From NCBI GenBank assembly GCA_050633645.1, contig JBOEGX010000002.1, forward strand, positions 824,368-888,367: 64,000 nt of DNA, given 5' to 3'. The notes under the pieces are model-generated. The model saw only the letters and a program-made list of their open reading frames with translations. It was not told the DNA's origin and did not search any database. The DNA is from UBA1672 sp050633645. Its GTDB lineage: Bacteria; Pseudomonadota; Alphaproteobacteria; Micavibrionales; Micavibrionaceae. The translations under genes and the position numbers were made by a program. The first letter of the stretch is position 1, and every line of letters starts with the position of its first letter. Positions 51,482 to 64,000 of this stretch are shown one piece after another.

Positions 51482-54400
51482 ATGTGCGCAGCAAAAGCCC
51501 AAAAATCATCTAAAGAATACTCTACTCCAGCAAATAGCATCGAAAGCTTCACGGGGCGCAAGCGCGTTCGTCGTGATTTCGGTCGTATTGATGAGGTTGC
51601 GCGTATGCCAAACCTTATTGAATTGCAACGCGACTCTTACGAGCGCTTTCAGCAAAAAGACATCCCTGCGGATCAGCGTGAATTCACCGGTCTTCAAGAG
51701 GTTTTATCTTCTGTATTCCCTATTTGTGATTTTGGCGATCGCGCAGAAATTGATTTCGTTAAATTTGAATTCGAAGAACCGAAATATGATGTTGAGGAAT
51801 GTCAGCAGCGCGGTATGACTTATGCGGCGCCTTTGCGTGTAACATTGCGTTTGTCAGTGTTTGATATTGATGAAGAAACAGGGCTTCGCTCTATTCGTGA
51901 CATTAAAGAGCAAGACGTTTATTTGGTAGATATGCCAATGATGACGCATAATGGTACTTTCGTTGTAAATGGTACGGAGCGTGTGATTGTTTCTCAGATG
52001 CACCGCTCTCCGGGTGTGTTCTTTGATCATGATGGTGGTAAAACACACGTATCAGGGAAGTATTTATTCTCTGCCCGTGTAATTCCTTATCGTGGTTCAT
52101 GGTTGGATTTTGAATTTGATGCGAAAGACGTAATGTATGTTCGTATCGATCGTCGTCGTAAATTGCCTTTAACAACATTCTTGCGTTGCTTGGATGGGGC
52201 GGAAACGGAAAAGCTTCGTGCTGAGGCTGAAGCCAATGACGAAGAAATCGATCCGTTAATGGTTCAGGGGATGTCAAACGAAGAAATTCTAGCGACATTC
52301 TACGATGTAATTACATATTCATCGAGCAAAAAAGGTTGGAAAACTGATTTTAACGGTGAGCGTTTACGTGGTGTAAAGCTTCCTTATGATTTGATCGATG
52401 CGAAAACTGGTAAGGTTGTTGAGGCTGAGGGTACAAAAATTACACCGCGCAAGGCTAAGCAGTTGGTTGAGGGTGGTTTAAAAGATATCCTTATTCAAAC
52501 AGAGCATCTTACATCGCAGTTCCTTGCAAAAGACATTTTTGATGAAAGCAATGGCTTGGTTCTTTTTGAGGCTGGTCATGAGCTTGAAGAGGATGATTTT
52601 ACAACACTTGAAGAAGCAGGTGTGAAAGAGCTTCCGATTCTTGCGATTGATTATTTGAATGTTGGTCCATATATCCGTAATACTCTTATCGCGGATAAAT
52701 GTGATACACGTGAAGAAGCGTTGATCGATATCTATCGTGTTATGCGCCCTGGTGAGCCGCCAACAGTTGACTCCGCACAGGCGTTGTTCTCTTCACTCTT
52801 CTTTGATGCAGAGCGTTATGATCTGTCACCTGTTGGTCGTGTGAAAATGAACGCACGTCTTGAATTAACGGCGGAAGATCAATTCCGTATTCTTTGTAAG
52901 GCTGATATCCTTGCGATCGTGAAATATCTTCACGGTCTAAAAGATGGTAACGGTGAGGTTGATGACATTGACAACCTCGGTAATCGTCGCGTTCGCTCTG
53001 TTGGTGAATTGATGGAAAACCAAGTTCGCGTTGGCTTGCTTCGTATGGAGCGCGCCATTCGTGAGCGTATGTCATCTGTTGAGATCGACACATATATGCC
53101 GCATGATTTGATTAACTCTAAGCCTGCGCAAGCCGCGGTGCGTGAGTTCTTTGGTTCATCTCAGTTGTCACAGTTTATGGATCAGACAAACCCGCTTTCA
53201 GAAATTACGCATAAGCGTCGTCTTTCTGCGCTTGGGCCAGGTGGTCTAACGCGGGAGCGTGCGGGCTTTGAGGTTCGTGACGTTCACCCAACGCATTATG
53301 GTCGTATTTGTCCGATTGAAACGCCAGAGGGCCCCAATATTGGTTTGATTAACTCACTTGCGACATTCGCACGTGTGAATCAATATGGTTTCATAGAATC
53401 TCCGTACCGTAAGGTTGAAAACGGCAAGGTAACAGCAGAAGTTGTTTACATGTCTGCAATGGAAGAGGCGCGTTACACAATCGCTCAGGCCAACTCCATT
53501 CTTACTGATGCTGGTGGTTTTGATGCGGAATTTGTTTCCTGTCGTCAGGCTGGTGAAAACGTAATGGCCACGGCCGAGCAAATTGACTATATGGACGTTT
53601 CGCCAAAGCAAATGGTTTCTGTTGCGGCTTCACTTATTCCTTTCCTTGAAAATGATGATGCGAACCGTGCTTTGATGGGGTCAAACATGATGCGTCAGGC
53701 TGTGCCTTTGCTTAAATCCACTGCGCCAATCGTTGGTACAGGGATGGAGGCGACTGTTGCGCGTGACTCAGGCGCATCTGTTGTTGCTCGCCGTGAAGGG
53801 CTTATTACAAAAGTCGATGCACAGCGCGTTGTTGTACAAGCGACAAAAATTGTGAGCGCGGATGAGCCTGTTATTGATATCTATAAGCTATCAAAATTCC
53901 AACGTTCAAACCAAGATACATGTATCAATCAACGCCCATTAGTGAAGGTTGGTGACACGGTTAAGGCTGGTGATATCATCGCAGATGGTCCGTCAACTGA
54001 TCTTGGTGAGTTGGCTTTGGGGCGTAACATCACCGTGGCATTCATGCCATGGAATGGGTACAATTTCGAAGATTCGATTTTGATTAATGAGCGCATCGTT
54101 CGCGAAGACGTATTCACATCTATTCACCTTGAGCAGTTTGAGGTTATGGCACGTGATACACGTTTGGGCGCGGAAGATATTACGCGGGATATTCCAAATG
54201 TTGGTGAAGAAGCGCTTAAGCATCTTGATGAGGCGGGTATCGTACATATCGGTGCCGAGGTTCACCCTGGTGATATTCTTGTCGGTAAGGTAACGCCAAA
54301 AGGTGAAAGCCCAATGACACCAGAAGAAAAACTTCTTCGTGCCATCTTCGGTGAAAAAGCAGCGGATGTTAAAGATACATCCTTGCGCCTTCCACCTGGC

Positions 54401-55732
54401 GCATCTGGTACAATCATTGAAGTGCGTGTGTTTAACCGCCGTGGTGTTGACAAAGATGCCCGTGCGCTTTCAATCGAACAAGCTGAAATCGAGCGTCTTG
54501 CAAAAGACCGTGATGATGAACGCCGTATTTTGGAAGATGGATTCTATGGACGTCTTGCACAAATGCTTGATGGTCAAACGGTTGCCACTGCGCCAAAAGG
54601 CGAAAGTTTGAAAAAAGGCACGAAAATTACCCAAGCCGAGCTTGATGGTATGAAGCGCGGTCTATGGCGTCAAATCGCTGTTGCGGATGAAACGCGCATG
54701 GAAGAAATCGAAGCCATGATGAAGACATTCGACGCGGCTGTTGATGACATCAAAGAGCGCTTTGAAAACAAAGTTGAAAAACTTCAGCGCGGTGATGAAT
54801 TGCTTCCAGGTGTTATGAAGATGGTTAAAGTCTTCGTTGCTGTAAAACGTAAGATGCAGCCAGGTGATAAAATGGCTGGTCGTCATGGTAACAAAGGTGT
54901 GGTTTCACGTATTTGTCCAGAAGAAGACATGCCATATCTTGAGGATGGTCGTACAGTTGATATCGTGTTGAACCCACTTGGTGTTCCATCGCGTATGAAT
55001 ATCGGTCAGATTCTTGAGACGCATCTTGGTTGGGCATCTTTGAATATGGGTAAGCAAATTGGTGAAATTATCGATGCATACCAAGATAAGAAAAACCCTA
55101 CAAAAGATGAGCGTAAGCTTCTTGATGATAAGCTTGAGGCTGTCTACGGTGAACGTGAATTCAAACAAAAAGTGCAAGATCTTGATGATCGTGAGCTTCT
55201 TGAGATGGCGAATAACCTTCGTACAGGTGTACCAATGGGAACTCCGGTTTTTGATGGTGCGGAAGAGGCAGACATTTCTGACCTTCTGGAGAAGGCTGGC
55301 GTTGAAAGCTCGGGCCAAAGCCGTTTGATTGATGGTCGTACGGGCGAGCCTTTCCACCGTCCGGTAACCGTCGGTGTGATGTATATGCTTAAACTTCACC
55401 ACTTGGTGGATGATAAGATTCACGCACGTTCAATCGGGCCATACTCACTCGTTACGCAGCAACCATTGGGTGGTAAAGCTCAATTCGGTGGTCAGCGTTT
55501 CGGAGAGATGGAAGTTTGGGCGCTACAGGCTTACGGCGCGGCATACACGCTACAGGAAATGTTGACGGTTAAGTCCGATGATGTTGCTGGTCGATCAAAA
55601 GTGTATGAAAGCATCGTTCGCGGTGAAGATAGCTTTGAAATTGGTATTCCAGAGTCCTTCAACGTTCTTACAAAAGAACTGCGGGCACTGTGCTTGAATG
55701 TCGATATGAAGCAATCAGGTTCGAAGTCATAG
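51482..55732 (+). CDS. rpoB: RNA polymerase beta subunit
   Basis: A 1416-residue beta subunit. The rifampicin-binding region reads FFGSSQLSQFMDQTNPLSEI then THKRRLSALGPGG, with the sensitive-type Gln, Asp, His and Ser residues. Later signatures are GRICPIETPEGPNIG, PWNGYNFEDSI, KMAGRHGNKGVVS and GGKAQFGGQRFGEMEVWAL. AGGTAGGA precedes the ATG at 51482. The N-terminus MCAAKAQKSSKEYS is a short variable extension. Unusually, rpoC does not follow directly: a lipoprotein gene starts 8 bp after the stop. Confidence 0.99.
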   Translation: MCAAKAQKSSKEYSTPANSIESFTGRKRVRRDFGRIDEVARMPNLIELQRDSYERFQQKDIPADQREFTGLQEVLSSVFPICDFGDRAEIDFVKFEFEEPKYDVEECQQRGMTYAAPLRVTLRLSVFDIDEETGLRSIRDIKEQDVYLVDMPMMTHNGTFVVNGTERVIVSQMHRSPGVFFDHDGGKTHVSGKYLFSARVIPYRGSWLDFEFDAKDVMYVRIDRRRKLPLTTFLRCLDGAETEKLRAEAEANDEEIDPLMVQGMSNEEILATFYDVITYSSSKKGWKTDFNGERLRGVKLPYDLIDAKTGKVVEAEGTKITPRKAKQLVEGGLKDILIQTEHLTSQFLAKDIFDESNGLVLFEAGHELEEDDFTTLEEAGVKELPILAIDYLNVGPYIRNTLIADKCDTREEALIDIYRVMRPGEPPTVDSAQALFSSLFFDAERYDLSPVGRVKMNARLELTAEDQFRILCKADILAIVKYLHGLKDGNGEVDDIDNLGNRRVRSVGELMENQVRVGLLRMERAIRERMSSVEIDTYMPHDLINSKPAQAAVREFFGSSQLSQFMDQTNPLSEITHKRRLSALGPGGLTRERAGFEVRDVHPTHYGRICPIETPEGPNIGLINSLATFARVNQYGFIESPYRKVENGKVTAEVVYMSAMEEARYTIAQANSILTDAGGFDAEFVSCRQAGENVMATAEQIDYMDVSPKQMVSVAASLIPFLENDDANRALMGSNMMRQAVPLLKSTAPIVGTGMEATVARDSGASVVARREGLITKVDAQRVVVQATKIVSADEPVIDIYKLSKFQRSNQDTCINQRPLVKVGDTVKAGDIIADGPSTDLGELALGRNITVAFMPWNGYNFEDSILINERIVREDVFTSIHLEQFEVMARDTRLGAEDITRDIPNVGEEALKHLDEAGIVHIGAEVHPGDILVGKVTPKGESPMTPEEKLLRAIFGEKAADVKDTSLRLPPGASGTIIEVRVFNRRGVDKDARALSIEQAEIERLAKDRDDERRILEDGFYGRLAQMLDGQTVATAPKGESLKKGTKITQAELDGMKRGLWRQIAVADETRMEEIEAMMKTFDAAVDDIKERFENKVEKLQRGDELLPGVMKMVKVFVAVKRKMQPGDKMAGRHGNKGVVSRICPEEDMPYLEDGRTVDIVLNPLGVPSRMNIGQILETHLGWASLNMGKQIGEIIDAYQDKKNPTKDERKLLDDKLEAVYGEREFKQKVQDLDDRELLEMANNLRTGVPMGTPVFDGAEEADISDLLEKAGVESSGQSRLIDGRTGEPFHRPVTVGVMYMLKLHHLVDDKIHARSIGPYSLVTQQPLGGKAQFGGQRFGEMEVWALQAYGAAYTLQEMLTVKSDDVAGRSKVYESIVRGEDSFEIGIPESFNVLTKELRALCLNVDMKQSGSKS

Positions 55733-55740
55733 GGGAAGAA

Positions 55741-56253
55741 ATGATGAATATGAAATTTATTTTGATTGTTGCAATCTTGTCTGTGCCGTTGACTGGCTGT
55801 ATGTCTACAACGGCAAGCAAGGATAAGCTGAGGATGGAGCGCTTAGGTTTTAGTGCTTATGATCTAAATGCTGACACTTATGTGACAGAAGATGAGATAG
55901 AATCTTGTTACCTTAAGTCATTCAATAGTATGGACAAGAATTCTGATGGCTTTATTGATTCAGAAGAAGATAAAAGTGCAATGAGTAATTACTTTGTACG
56001 CTTTAGAAGTTCTGGTCCTCGTAAGTGTGAAGATGCATTCCAGGTCATGCAAGTCGGCCGCGGTCAATATGCGGGACTCGTTGAGAATTTTGATAAAAAC
56101 AAAGACGGTGTTTTGAGTAAGTCGGAGTTTTTAAGTTTACGTACAAAATCTAAACTGTATTTCCTTAGCCATGATTTGAATTCGGATTCAAAAATTACAG
56201 AGAGTGAGGCTTTGGACTCAATTAAAAGTCAAATGCCTAAGTTAAAGTTTTAA
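55741..56253 (+). CDS. EF-hand lipoprotein inserted between rpoB and rpoC
   Basis: A 170-residue lipoprotein: signal peptide with lipobox LTGC (Cys20), then four EF-hand-type loops with acidic residues at positions 1, 3, 5 and 12. They start at Asp41 (DLNADTYVTEDE), Asp65 (DKNSDGFIDSEE), Asp118 (DKNKDGVLSKSE) and Asp145 (DLNSDSKITESE). Loops 1 and 4 lack the Gly at position 6. It should be a periplasmic or outer-membrane calcium-binding protein. GGGGAAGAA lies just before the start; ATG at 55744 or 55750 is also possible. The gene is 8 bp after rpoB and 74 bp before rpoC, so it must share their transcript unless it has its own signals. I know of no such standard arrangement. Confidence 0.8.
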   Translation: MMNMKFILIVAILSVPLTGCMSTTASKDKLRMERLGFSAYDLNADTYVTEDEIESCYLKSFNSMDKNSDGFIDSEEDKSAMSNYFVRFRSSGPRKCEDAFQVMQVGRGQYAGLVENFDKNKDGVLSKSEFLSLRTKSKLYFLSHDLNSDSKITESEALDSIKSQMPKLKF

Positions 56254-56327
56254 TACATATATTATTATAGCAGCCCTAAATTTTGATGGGTAGCAGACAA
56301 ATAAAAATAAATAAAAGGAAGCGCGCA

Positions 56328-60542
<4,215 letters not shown>

Positions 60543-60569
60543 GCACCGAATAAGCATGAAATATTTCAA

Positions 60570-60600
60570 AGGCTGCCTTGTAAAAGGCGGCCTTTTTCTT
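60570..60600 (+). terminator. Terminator after rpoC
   Basis: AAGGCTGCCTT (60570-60580) pairs with AAGGCGGCCTT (60585-60595) through 11 pairs with one T-G wobble and a GTAA tetraloop, then a T-rich tail. It should end the rplK-rpoC transcript. Confidence 0.9.
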
Positions 60601-60637
60601 AAATAAAAACTTTTTTAGGATTTAGTTAATTCTTTTC

Positions 60638-60666
60638 TTGACGCCAGTGATTCTATGTCATATATT
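60638..60666 (+). promoter_or_regulatory. Near-consensus promoter P1 upstream of rpsL
   Basis: TTGACG (60638-60643), a 17-base spacer and TATATT (60661-60666) make a strong sigma-70-like promoter. It lies 226 bp before rpsL, so its transcript would carry a long leader or encode a separate RNA. Confidence 0.65.
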
Positions 60667-60717
60667 CCGCGCCACTGTGATGGGTGTCCTGAAAATCCTT
60701 GAGGGTAGTAGGGGCAT

Positions 60718-60786
60718 GCAACATTCGAAAATAATGGTTTTGGTTCACTTTATTTTAGCGTGGTACAAAATCTTCGAATGCTCTGC
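60718..60786 (+). ncRNA. Long stem-loop between rpoC and rpsL (possible leader or small RNA)
   Basis: The 350-bp gap 60543-60892 has no gene. Within it CATTCGAA (60722-60729) and TTCGAATG (60773-60780) pair perfectly, extended by GCA/TGC outside. Inside, TTTTG pairs with CAAAA and a further four pairs follow after a 2x2 mismatch. The structure starts about 50 bases after promoter P1. No T-run follows, so a processed leader is more likely than a terminated small RNA. I do not match it to a known RNA family. Confidence 0.35.
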
Positions 60787-60817
60787 GGAATTTCAAGCTT
60801 ATCGGCACGATTAGTGT

Positions 60818-60846
60818 TTGACAAGTGTTGTAAATCCGCGCTAAAT
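60818..60846 (+). promoter_or_regulatory. Promoter P2 of the rpsL-rpsG-fusA-tuf operon
   Basis: A perfect TTGACA (60818-60823), a 17-base spacer and CTAAAT (60841-60846) lie about 46 bp before the rpsL ATG. The -10 is weak but the -35 and spacing are ideal. Confidence 0.55.
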
Positions 60847-60892
60847 GCCTCCATCTAAAAACATGAATTTAAGAATTAAGAAGGTTTGATAT

Positions 60893-61264
60893 ATGCCAAC
60901 CATTCAGCAATTAATACGTAGCCCGCGCACGCCGGTCGTAAAAGCAAAAAAGAACAGAGCGTTGAAGAGTAATCCTCAGCGTCGTGGGGTATGTACGCGT
61001 GTATATACAACGACACCCAAGAAGCCAAACTCTGCTTTGCGTAAGGTCGCAAAAGTTCGTTTGACAACTGGTCATGAGGTTATTTGTTATATCCCTGGTG
61101 AGGGTCACAATTTGCAGGAGCACTCAGTTGTTCTTGTCCGTGGTGGCCGAGTAAAGGATTTGCCTGGTGTGCGCTACACAATTATTCGTGGTGCTTTGGA
61201 TACGCAAGGTGTTAAAGATCGTAAACAATCACGTTCACGCTACGGCGCGAAACGTCCGAAATAA
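60893..61264 (+). CDS. rpsL: 30S ribosomal protein S12
   Basis: A 123-residue decoding-centre protein. The loop TTPKKPNSALRKVAKVRLT with the conserved Lys and the segment VKDLPGVRYTIIRGALD are both wild type, so streptomycin sensitivity would be expected. The C-terminus RKQSRSRYGAKRPK is basic as usual. It opens the str operon rpsL-rpsG-fusA-tuf, with 14 bp to rpsG. Two candidate promoters lie upstream. Confidence 0.99.
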   Translation: MPTIQQLIRSPRTPVVKAKKNRALKSNPQRRGVCTRVYTTTPKKPNSALRKVAKVRLTTGHEVICYIPGEGHNLQEHSVVLVRGGRVKDLPGVRYTIIRGALDTQGVKDRKQSRSRYGAKRPK

Positions 61265-61278
61265 GAGAGGCTTTATAA

Positions 61279-61809
61279 ATGTCACGTCGCCATAGAGCAG
61301 ATAAACGCGTAATTCTACCTGATCCCCGTTTTGCGGATTTGGTTTTGTCGAAATTCATCAATAACCTGATGTTGGATGGTAAAAAATCCACTGCGGAAGG
61401 TATTGTGTATGGGGCTATTGAGATCCTTGAGGGGAAAAAGCCTGTAAACGAAAATAGTAAAGATGATGATGGTGCGGATGCTGCTCCAGTTGTCTCTTAT
61501 AAAAGCCCTGGTTTGGCAATTTTTCATGCGGCGCTTAAAAATGTTCGTCCACGTTTAGAGGTTCGTTCTCGTCGTGTGGGTGGTGCAACATACCAGGTCC
61601 CTGTTGAGGTTCGCCATGAGCGTGCGGTTGCTTTGGCTATGCGTTGGTTGATTGGTGCTGCTCGTAAGCGTGGTGAAAACACAATGACTGACCGCCTTGC
61701 TGCTGAGCTGTATGATGCGGCAAGTGAGCGTGGGGCTGCGGTTAAGAAGCGTGATGATACGCATAAAATGGCAGATGCAAATAAGGCATTCGCACATTAT
61801 CGTTGGTAA
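61279..61809 (+). CDS. rpsG: 30S ribosomal protein S7 with internal acidic insertion
   Basis: A small-subunit head protein contacting E-site tRNA and the 3' domain of 16S rRNA. The core is standard: SRRHRADKRVILPDPRF, VRSRRVGGATYQVPVEVR and KKRDDTHKMADANKAFAHYRW. At 176 residues it is about 20 longer than the usual 156. The extra residues fall near 55-75 (VNENSKDDDGADAAPVVSY), an acidic stretch in the loop after the second helix. The reading frame is intact on both sides, so this is a genuine insertion. Confidence 0.97.
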   Translation: MSRRHRADKRVILPDPRFADLVLSKFINNLMLDGKKSTAEGIVYGAIEILEGKKPVNENSKDDDGADAAPVVSYKSPGLAIFHAALKNVRPRLEVRSRRVGGATYQVPVEVRHERAVALAMRWLIGAARKRGENTMTDRLAAELYDAASERGAAVKKRDDTHKMADANKAFAHYRW

Positions 61810-61839
61810 CAGAATTTTAGAAATATAAGGAATACAAAA

Positions 61840-63948
61840 ATGGCACGCGAACACGCTATTGAAAATTATCGTAACTTTGGGATTATGGCGCATATTGATG
61901 CGGGTAAAACCACGTGTACAGAGCGTGTTCTGTTTTACTCTGGTAAGTCTCACAAAATTGGTGAGGTGCACGATGGTGCGGCCACTATGGATTGGATGGA
62001 GCAAGAGCAAGAGCGCGGAATTACTATTACTTCTGCGGCGACAACCACTTTCTGGGATGCTCCAAAAGGTGGTAACTTTGAAAACCAGCGTTTTCGTTTG
62101 AATATCATTGATACGCCTGGGCACGTTGACTTCACGATTGAGGTTGAGCGTTCTTTGCGTGTTCTTGATGGTGCTATTGCTGTTTTTGATGCAAATGCTG
62201 GTGTTGAGCCGCAAACTGAAACTGTTTGGCGTCAGGGCGATAAATACAGTGTTCCGCGTATGTGTTTTGTTAATAAAATGGATAAAATTGGTGCGGATTT
62301 TTATAATACTGTTTCCATGATCGTGAGCCGTTTGGGTGCGACACCTATGGTTATTCAGCTTCCAATCGGTGCGGAAAATGAATTTGCTGGTAATATTGAT
62401 TTGATCAAGATGAAGGCTATCGTTTGGGATGGTGAGCAGCTTGGTGCGACATATTCGGAAGAGGATATTCCTGCTGATTTGTTGGATAGGGCTGTTGAGT
62501 ACCGCGAAAAAATGATTGAGCTTGCTGTTGAGCAGGATGATGCGGTTATGGAAGCGTATCTAGAGGGTAACGAGCCTGATGAAAAAACATTAAAAGCTTG
62601 TATCCGTAAGGGGACTATAAATAACACGTTTGTTCCTGTTCTTTGTGGTTCGGCGTTCAAAAATAAGGGCGTGCAGCCATTGCTTGATGCTGTTGTTGAT
62701 TTCCTGCCGTCACCGTTGGATATCGGTGAAACAAGAGGTGTTAAGGTTGATTCTGATGAGGTTGAGAATCGCGCTTGTTCTGATGATGCGCCGTTCGCGG
62801 CATTGGCCTTTAAAATTATGAATGACCCATTTGTTGGTTCGTTGACGTTTGCGCGTATTTATTCTGGTCGCGTTGAATCTGGTTCTTATGTTAAGAACTC
62901 TGTGAAGGACAAGCGTGAGCGCGTTGGTCGTATGCTTCTTATGCACTCAAATGAGCGCGAAGAAATTGCCGAGGCGCATGCGGGTGATATTGTTGCTTTC
63001 GTTGGTATGAAGGACACGACAACTGGTGATACTCTTTGTGATATGCAGGCGCCTGTTGTGCTTGAGCGTATGGAGTTCCCCGAGCCAGTTATTGAAATCG
63101 CGATTGAACCAAAAACAAAGGCTGACCAGGAAAAAATGGGTATCGCTTTGCAGCGTTTGGCTGCGGAAGATCCGTCTTTCCGTGTGTCTGTTGATCATGA
63201 ATCAGGTCAAACGATCATGAAGGGTATGGGTGAGCTTCATCTTGATATTCTTGTTGATCGTATGCGCCGTGAGTTTAAGGTTGAAGCGAATATTGGTGCG
63301 CCGCAGGTTGCTTATCGTGAGACAATAACGAAAACGGCTGATCTTAGCTATACGCACAAAAAACAATCTGGTGGTTCTGGTCAGTTTGCGAAAATTGATT
63401 TGATTTTTGAGCCTGGTGAAACAGGTTCAGGTTTTGTATTTGAAGATACTGTTGTGGGTGGATCTGTTCCAAAAGAATATATCCCGGGTGTTAAAAAAGG
63501 GCTTGAGATGGCAAAGGAGACTGGAATTATTGCGGGTTTCCCCGTGCTTGATTTTAAGGTGACTTTGACTGATGGTGGATATCATGATGTTGACTCATCT
63601 GTGATGGCTTTCGAAATCGCTGCTAAGTCTGCCTTTAAAGAGGGTATGGCTAAGGCTGGTGCCCAGTTGCTTGAGCCAATGATGAAGGTTGAAGTGATTA
63701 CGCCTGAAGAATATATGGGTGATATCATCGGTGATCTGAACTCGCGTCGCGGTCAGGTGAATGCGATGGATGATCGAGGAAACGCGAAAGTGATTACGGC
63801 AATGGTGCCTTTGGCAAAAATGTTTGGTTACATCAATAATCTGCGTTCAATGTCACAGGGTCGTGCGCAATATTCGATGCAGTTTGATCATTATGCGGCA
63901 GTGCCTGCAGCAATTGCTCAAGAAGTTAGGGAGAGCCTCGGTGCTTAA
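61840..63948 (+). CDS. fusA: Elongation factor G
   Basis: A 702-residue translocation GTPase. The G motifs are AHIDAGKTT (G1), RGITIT (G2), IDTPGHVDF (G3) and NKMDKIGADF (G4). Domains II-V follow in order, with LHLDILVDRMRREFKVEAN and RRGQVNAMDDRGN near domains III-V. It lies 30 bp after rpsG with AAGGAA before the ATG and 30 bp before tuf, the standard str operon order. It is the canonical EF-G rather than a paralogue, judging by position and motif conservation. Confidence 0.98.
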   Translation: MAREHAIENYRNFGIMAHIDAGKTTCTERVLFYSGKSHKIGEVHDGAATMDWMEQEQERGITITSAATTTFWDAPKGGNFENQRFRLNIIDTPGHVDFTIEVERSLRVLDGAIAVFDANAGVEPQTETVWRQGDKYSVPRMCFVNKMDKIGADFYNTVSMIVSRLGATPMVIQLPIGAENEFAGNIDLIKMKAIVWDGEQLGATYSEEDIPADLLDRAVEYREKMIELAVEQDDAVMEAYLEGNEPDEKTLKACIRKGTINNTFVPVLCGSAFKNKGVQPLLDAVVDFLPSPLDIGETRGVKVDSDEVENRACSDDAPFAALAFKIMNDPFVGSLTFARIYSGRVESGSYVKNSVKDKRERVGRMLLMHSNEREEIAEAHAGDIVAFVGMKDTTTGDTLCDMQAPVVLERMEFPEPVIEIAIEPKTKADQEKMGIALQRLAAEDPSFRVSVDHESGQTIMKGMGELHLDILVDRMRREFKVEANIGAPQVAYRETITKTADLSYTHKKQSGGSGQFAKIDLIFEPGETGSGFVFEDTVVGGSVPKEYIPGVKKGLEMAKETGIIAGFPVLDFKVTLTDGGYHDVDSSVMAFEIAAKSAFKEGMAKAGAQLLEPMMKVEVITPEEYMGDIIGDLNSRRGQVNAMDDRGNAKVITAMVPLAKMFGYINNLRSMSQGRAQYSMQFDHYAAVPAAIAQEVRESLGA

Positions 63949-63978
63949 TTAAGGTTTAAAGAAAGAAAGGACTAAATC

Positions 63979-64000
63979 ATGTCTAAAGAGAAGTTTGAGC
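63979..64000 (+). CDS. tuf: Elongation factor Tu, 5' end only
   Basis: Only seven codons are present (MSKEKFE) before the window ends. They follow fusA by 30 bp with AGAAAGGA as a ribosome site. The N-terminal residues and the position after fusA match tuf of the str operon. Confidence 0.85.

Noticed and set aside
61438..61510. Frameshift or sequencing error in rpsG
   Set aside because: Both flanks are in the same frame and conserved, so the extra residues are an in-frame insertion.

Overview
The window is a compact stretch of chromosome from an alphaproteobacterium of moderate to low GC. No single gene names the species. The class assignment rests on family content: an sdhCDAB operon followed by DUF1489, an ATP12 chaperone gene behind an RluC-type pseudouridine synthase, the lspA-DUF3035-M16-M16-pgi run, a MutL carrying the endonuclease motif, and the str/beta ribosomal-RNA polymerase cluster. 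There are no rRNA genes, recognisable tRNAs, insertion sequences, phage genes or CRISPR arrays. The genes look vertically inherited and tightly packed, and several convergent neighbours share stop codons.

Layout. 1-6 kb: the 3' part of asd, a solitary AbiEii-like nucleotidyltransferase, sdhCDAB and DUF1489. 6-15 kb: an unknown anchored protein, nadA-nadC (NAD synthesis), rarA, an EamA exporter, crcB-rluC, an AsmA-like protein and ATP12. 15-29 kb is almost all on the minus strand: a membrane protein with a spermidine-synthase-like domain, a small membrane protein, mutL, a pentapeptide-repeat protein, pgi, two M16 peptidase subunits, a DUF3035 lipoprotein, lspA and a three-gene bufferin (copper-buffering RiPP) operon. 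29-39 kb: ribF, an AEC transporter, ileS, an esterase, a cysteine protease fused to a c-di-GMP-binding MshEN domain, and hldE. 39-48 kb: a Fur-box-controlled small cysteine protein, two lipoproteins (one FlgO-like), a pilin-like protein, a D,D-carboxypeptidase, a phasin, a degenerate hydrolase and the mtnBDCA methionine-salvage operon. 48.9-64 kb: rplK-rplA-rplJ-rplL-rpoB-(EF-hand lipoprotein)-rpoC-rpsL-rpsG-fusA-tuf, cut at the right edge.

How they work together. Most of the window is housekeeping: respiration, NAD, flavin, heptose, translation and transcription. Several pieces handle envelope or metal stress: the bufferin operon behind an ECF-type promoter, the Fur-box gene, the fluoride channel, and lipoprotein processing. 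The most unusual items are the MshEN-protease fusion at 36205-37161, which looks like LapD sensing and LapG proteolysis combined in one polypeptide, and a four-EF-hand lipoprotein gene placed between rpoB and rpoC, which are normally adjacent. Regulatory signals stand out near the phasin gene (two PhaR-like inverted repeats around a promoter), upstream of rplJ (a hairpin plus U-run with an alternative pairing partner) and upstream of bufA (GTAACT-N16-CGAA).
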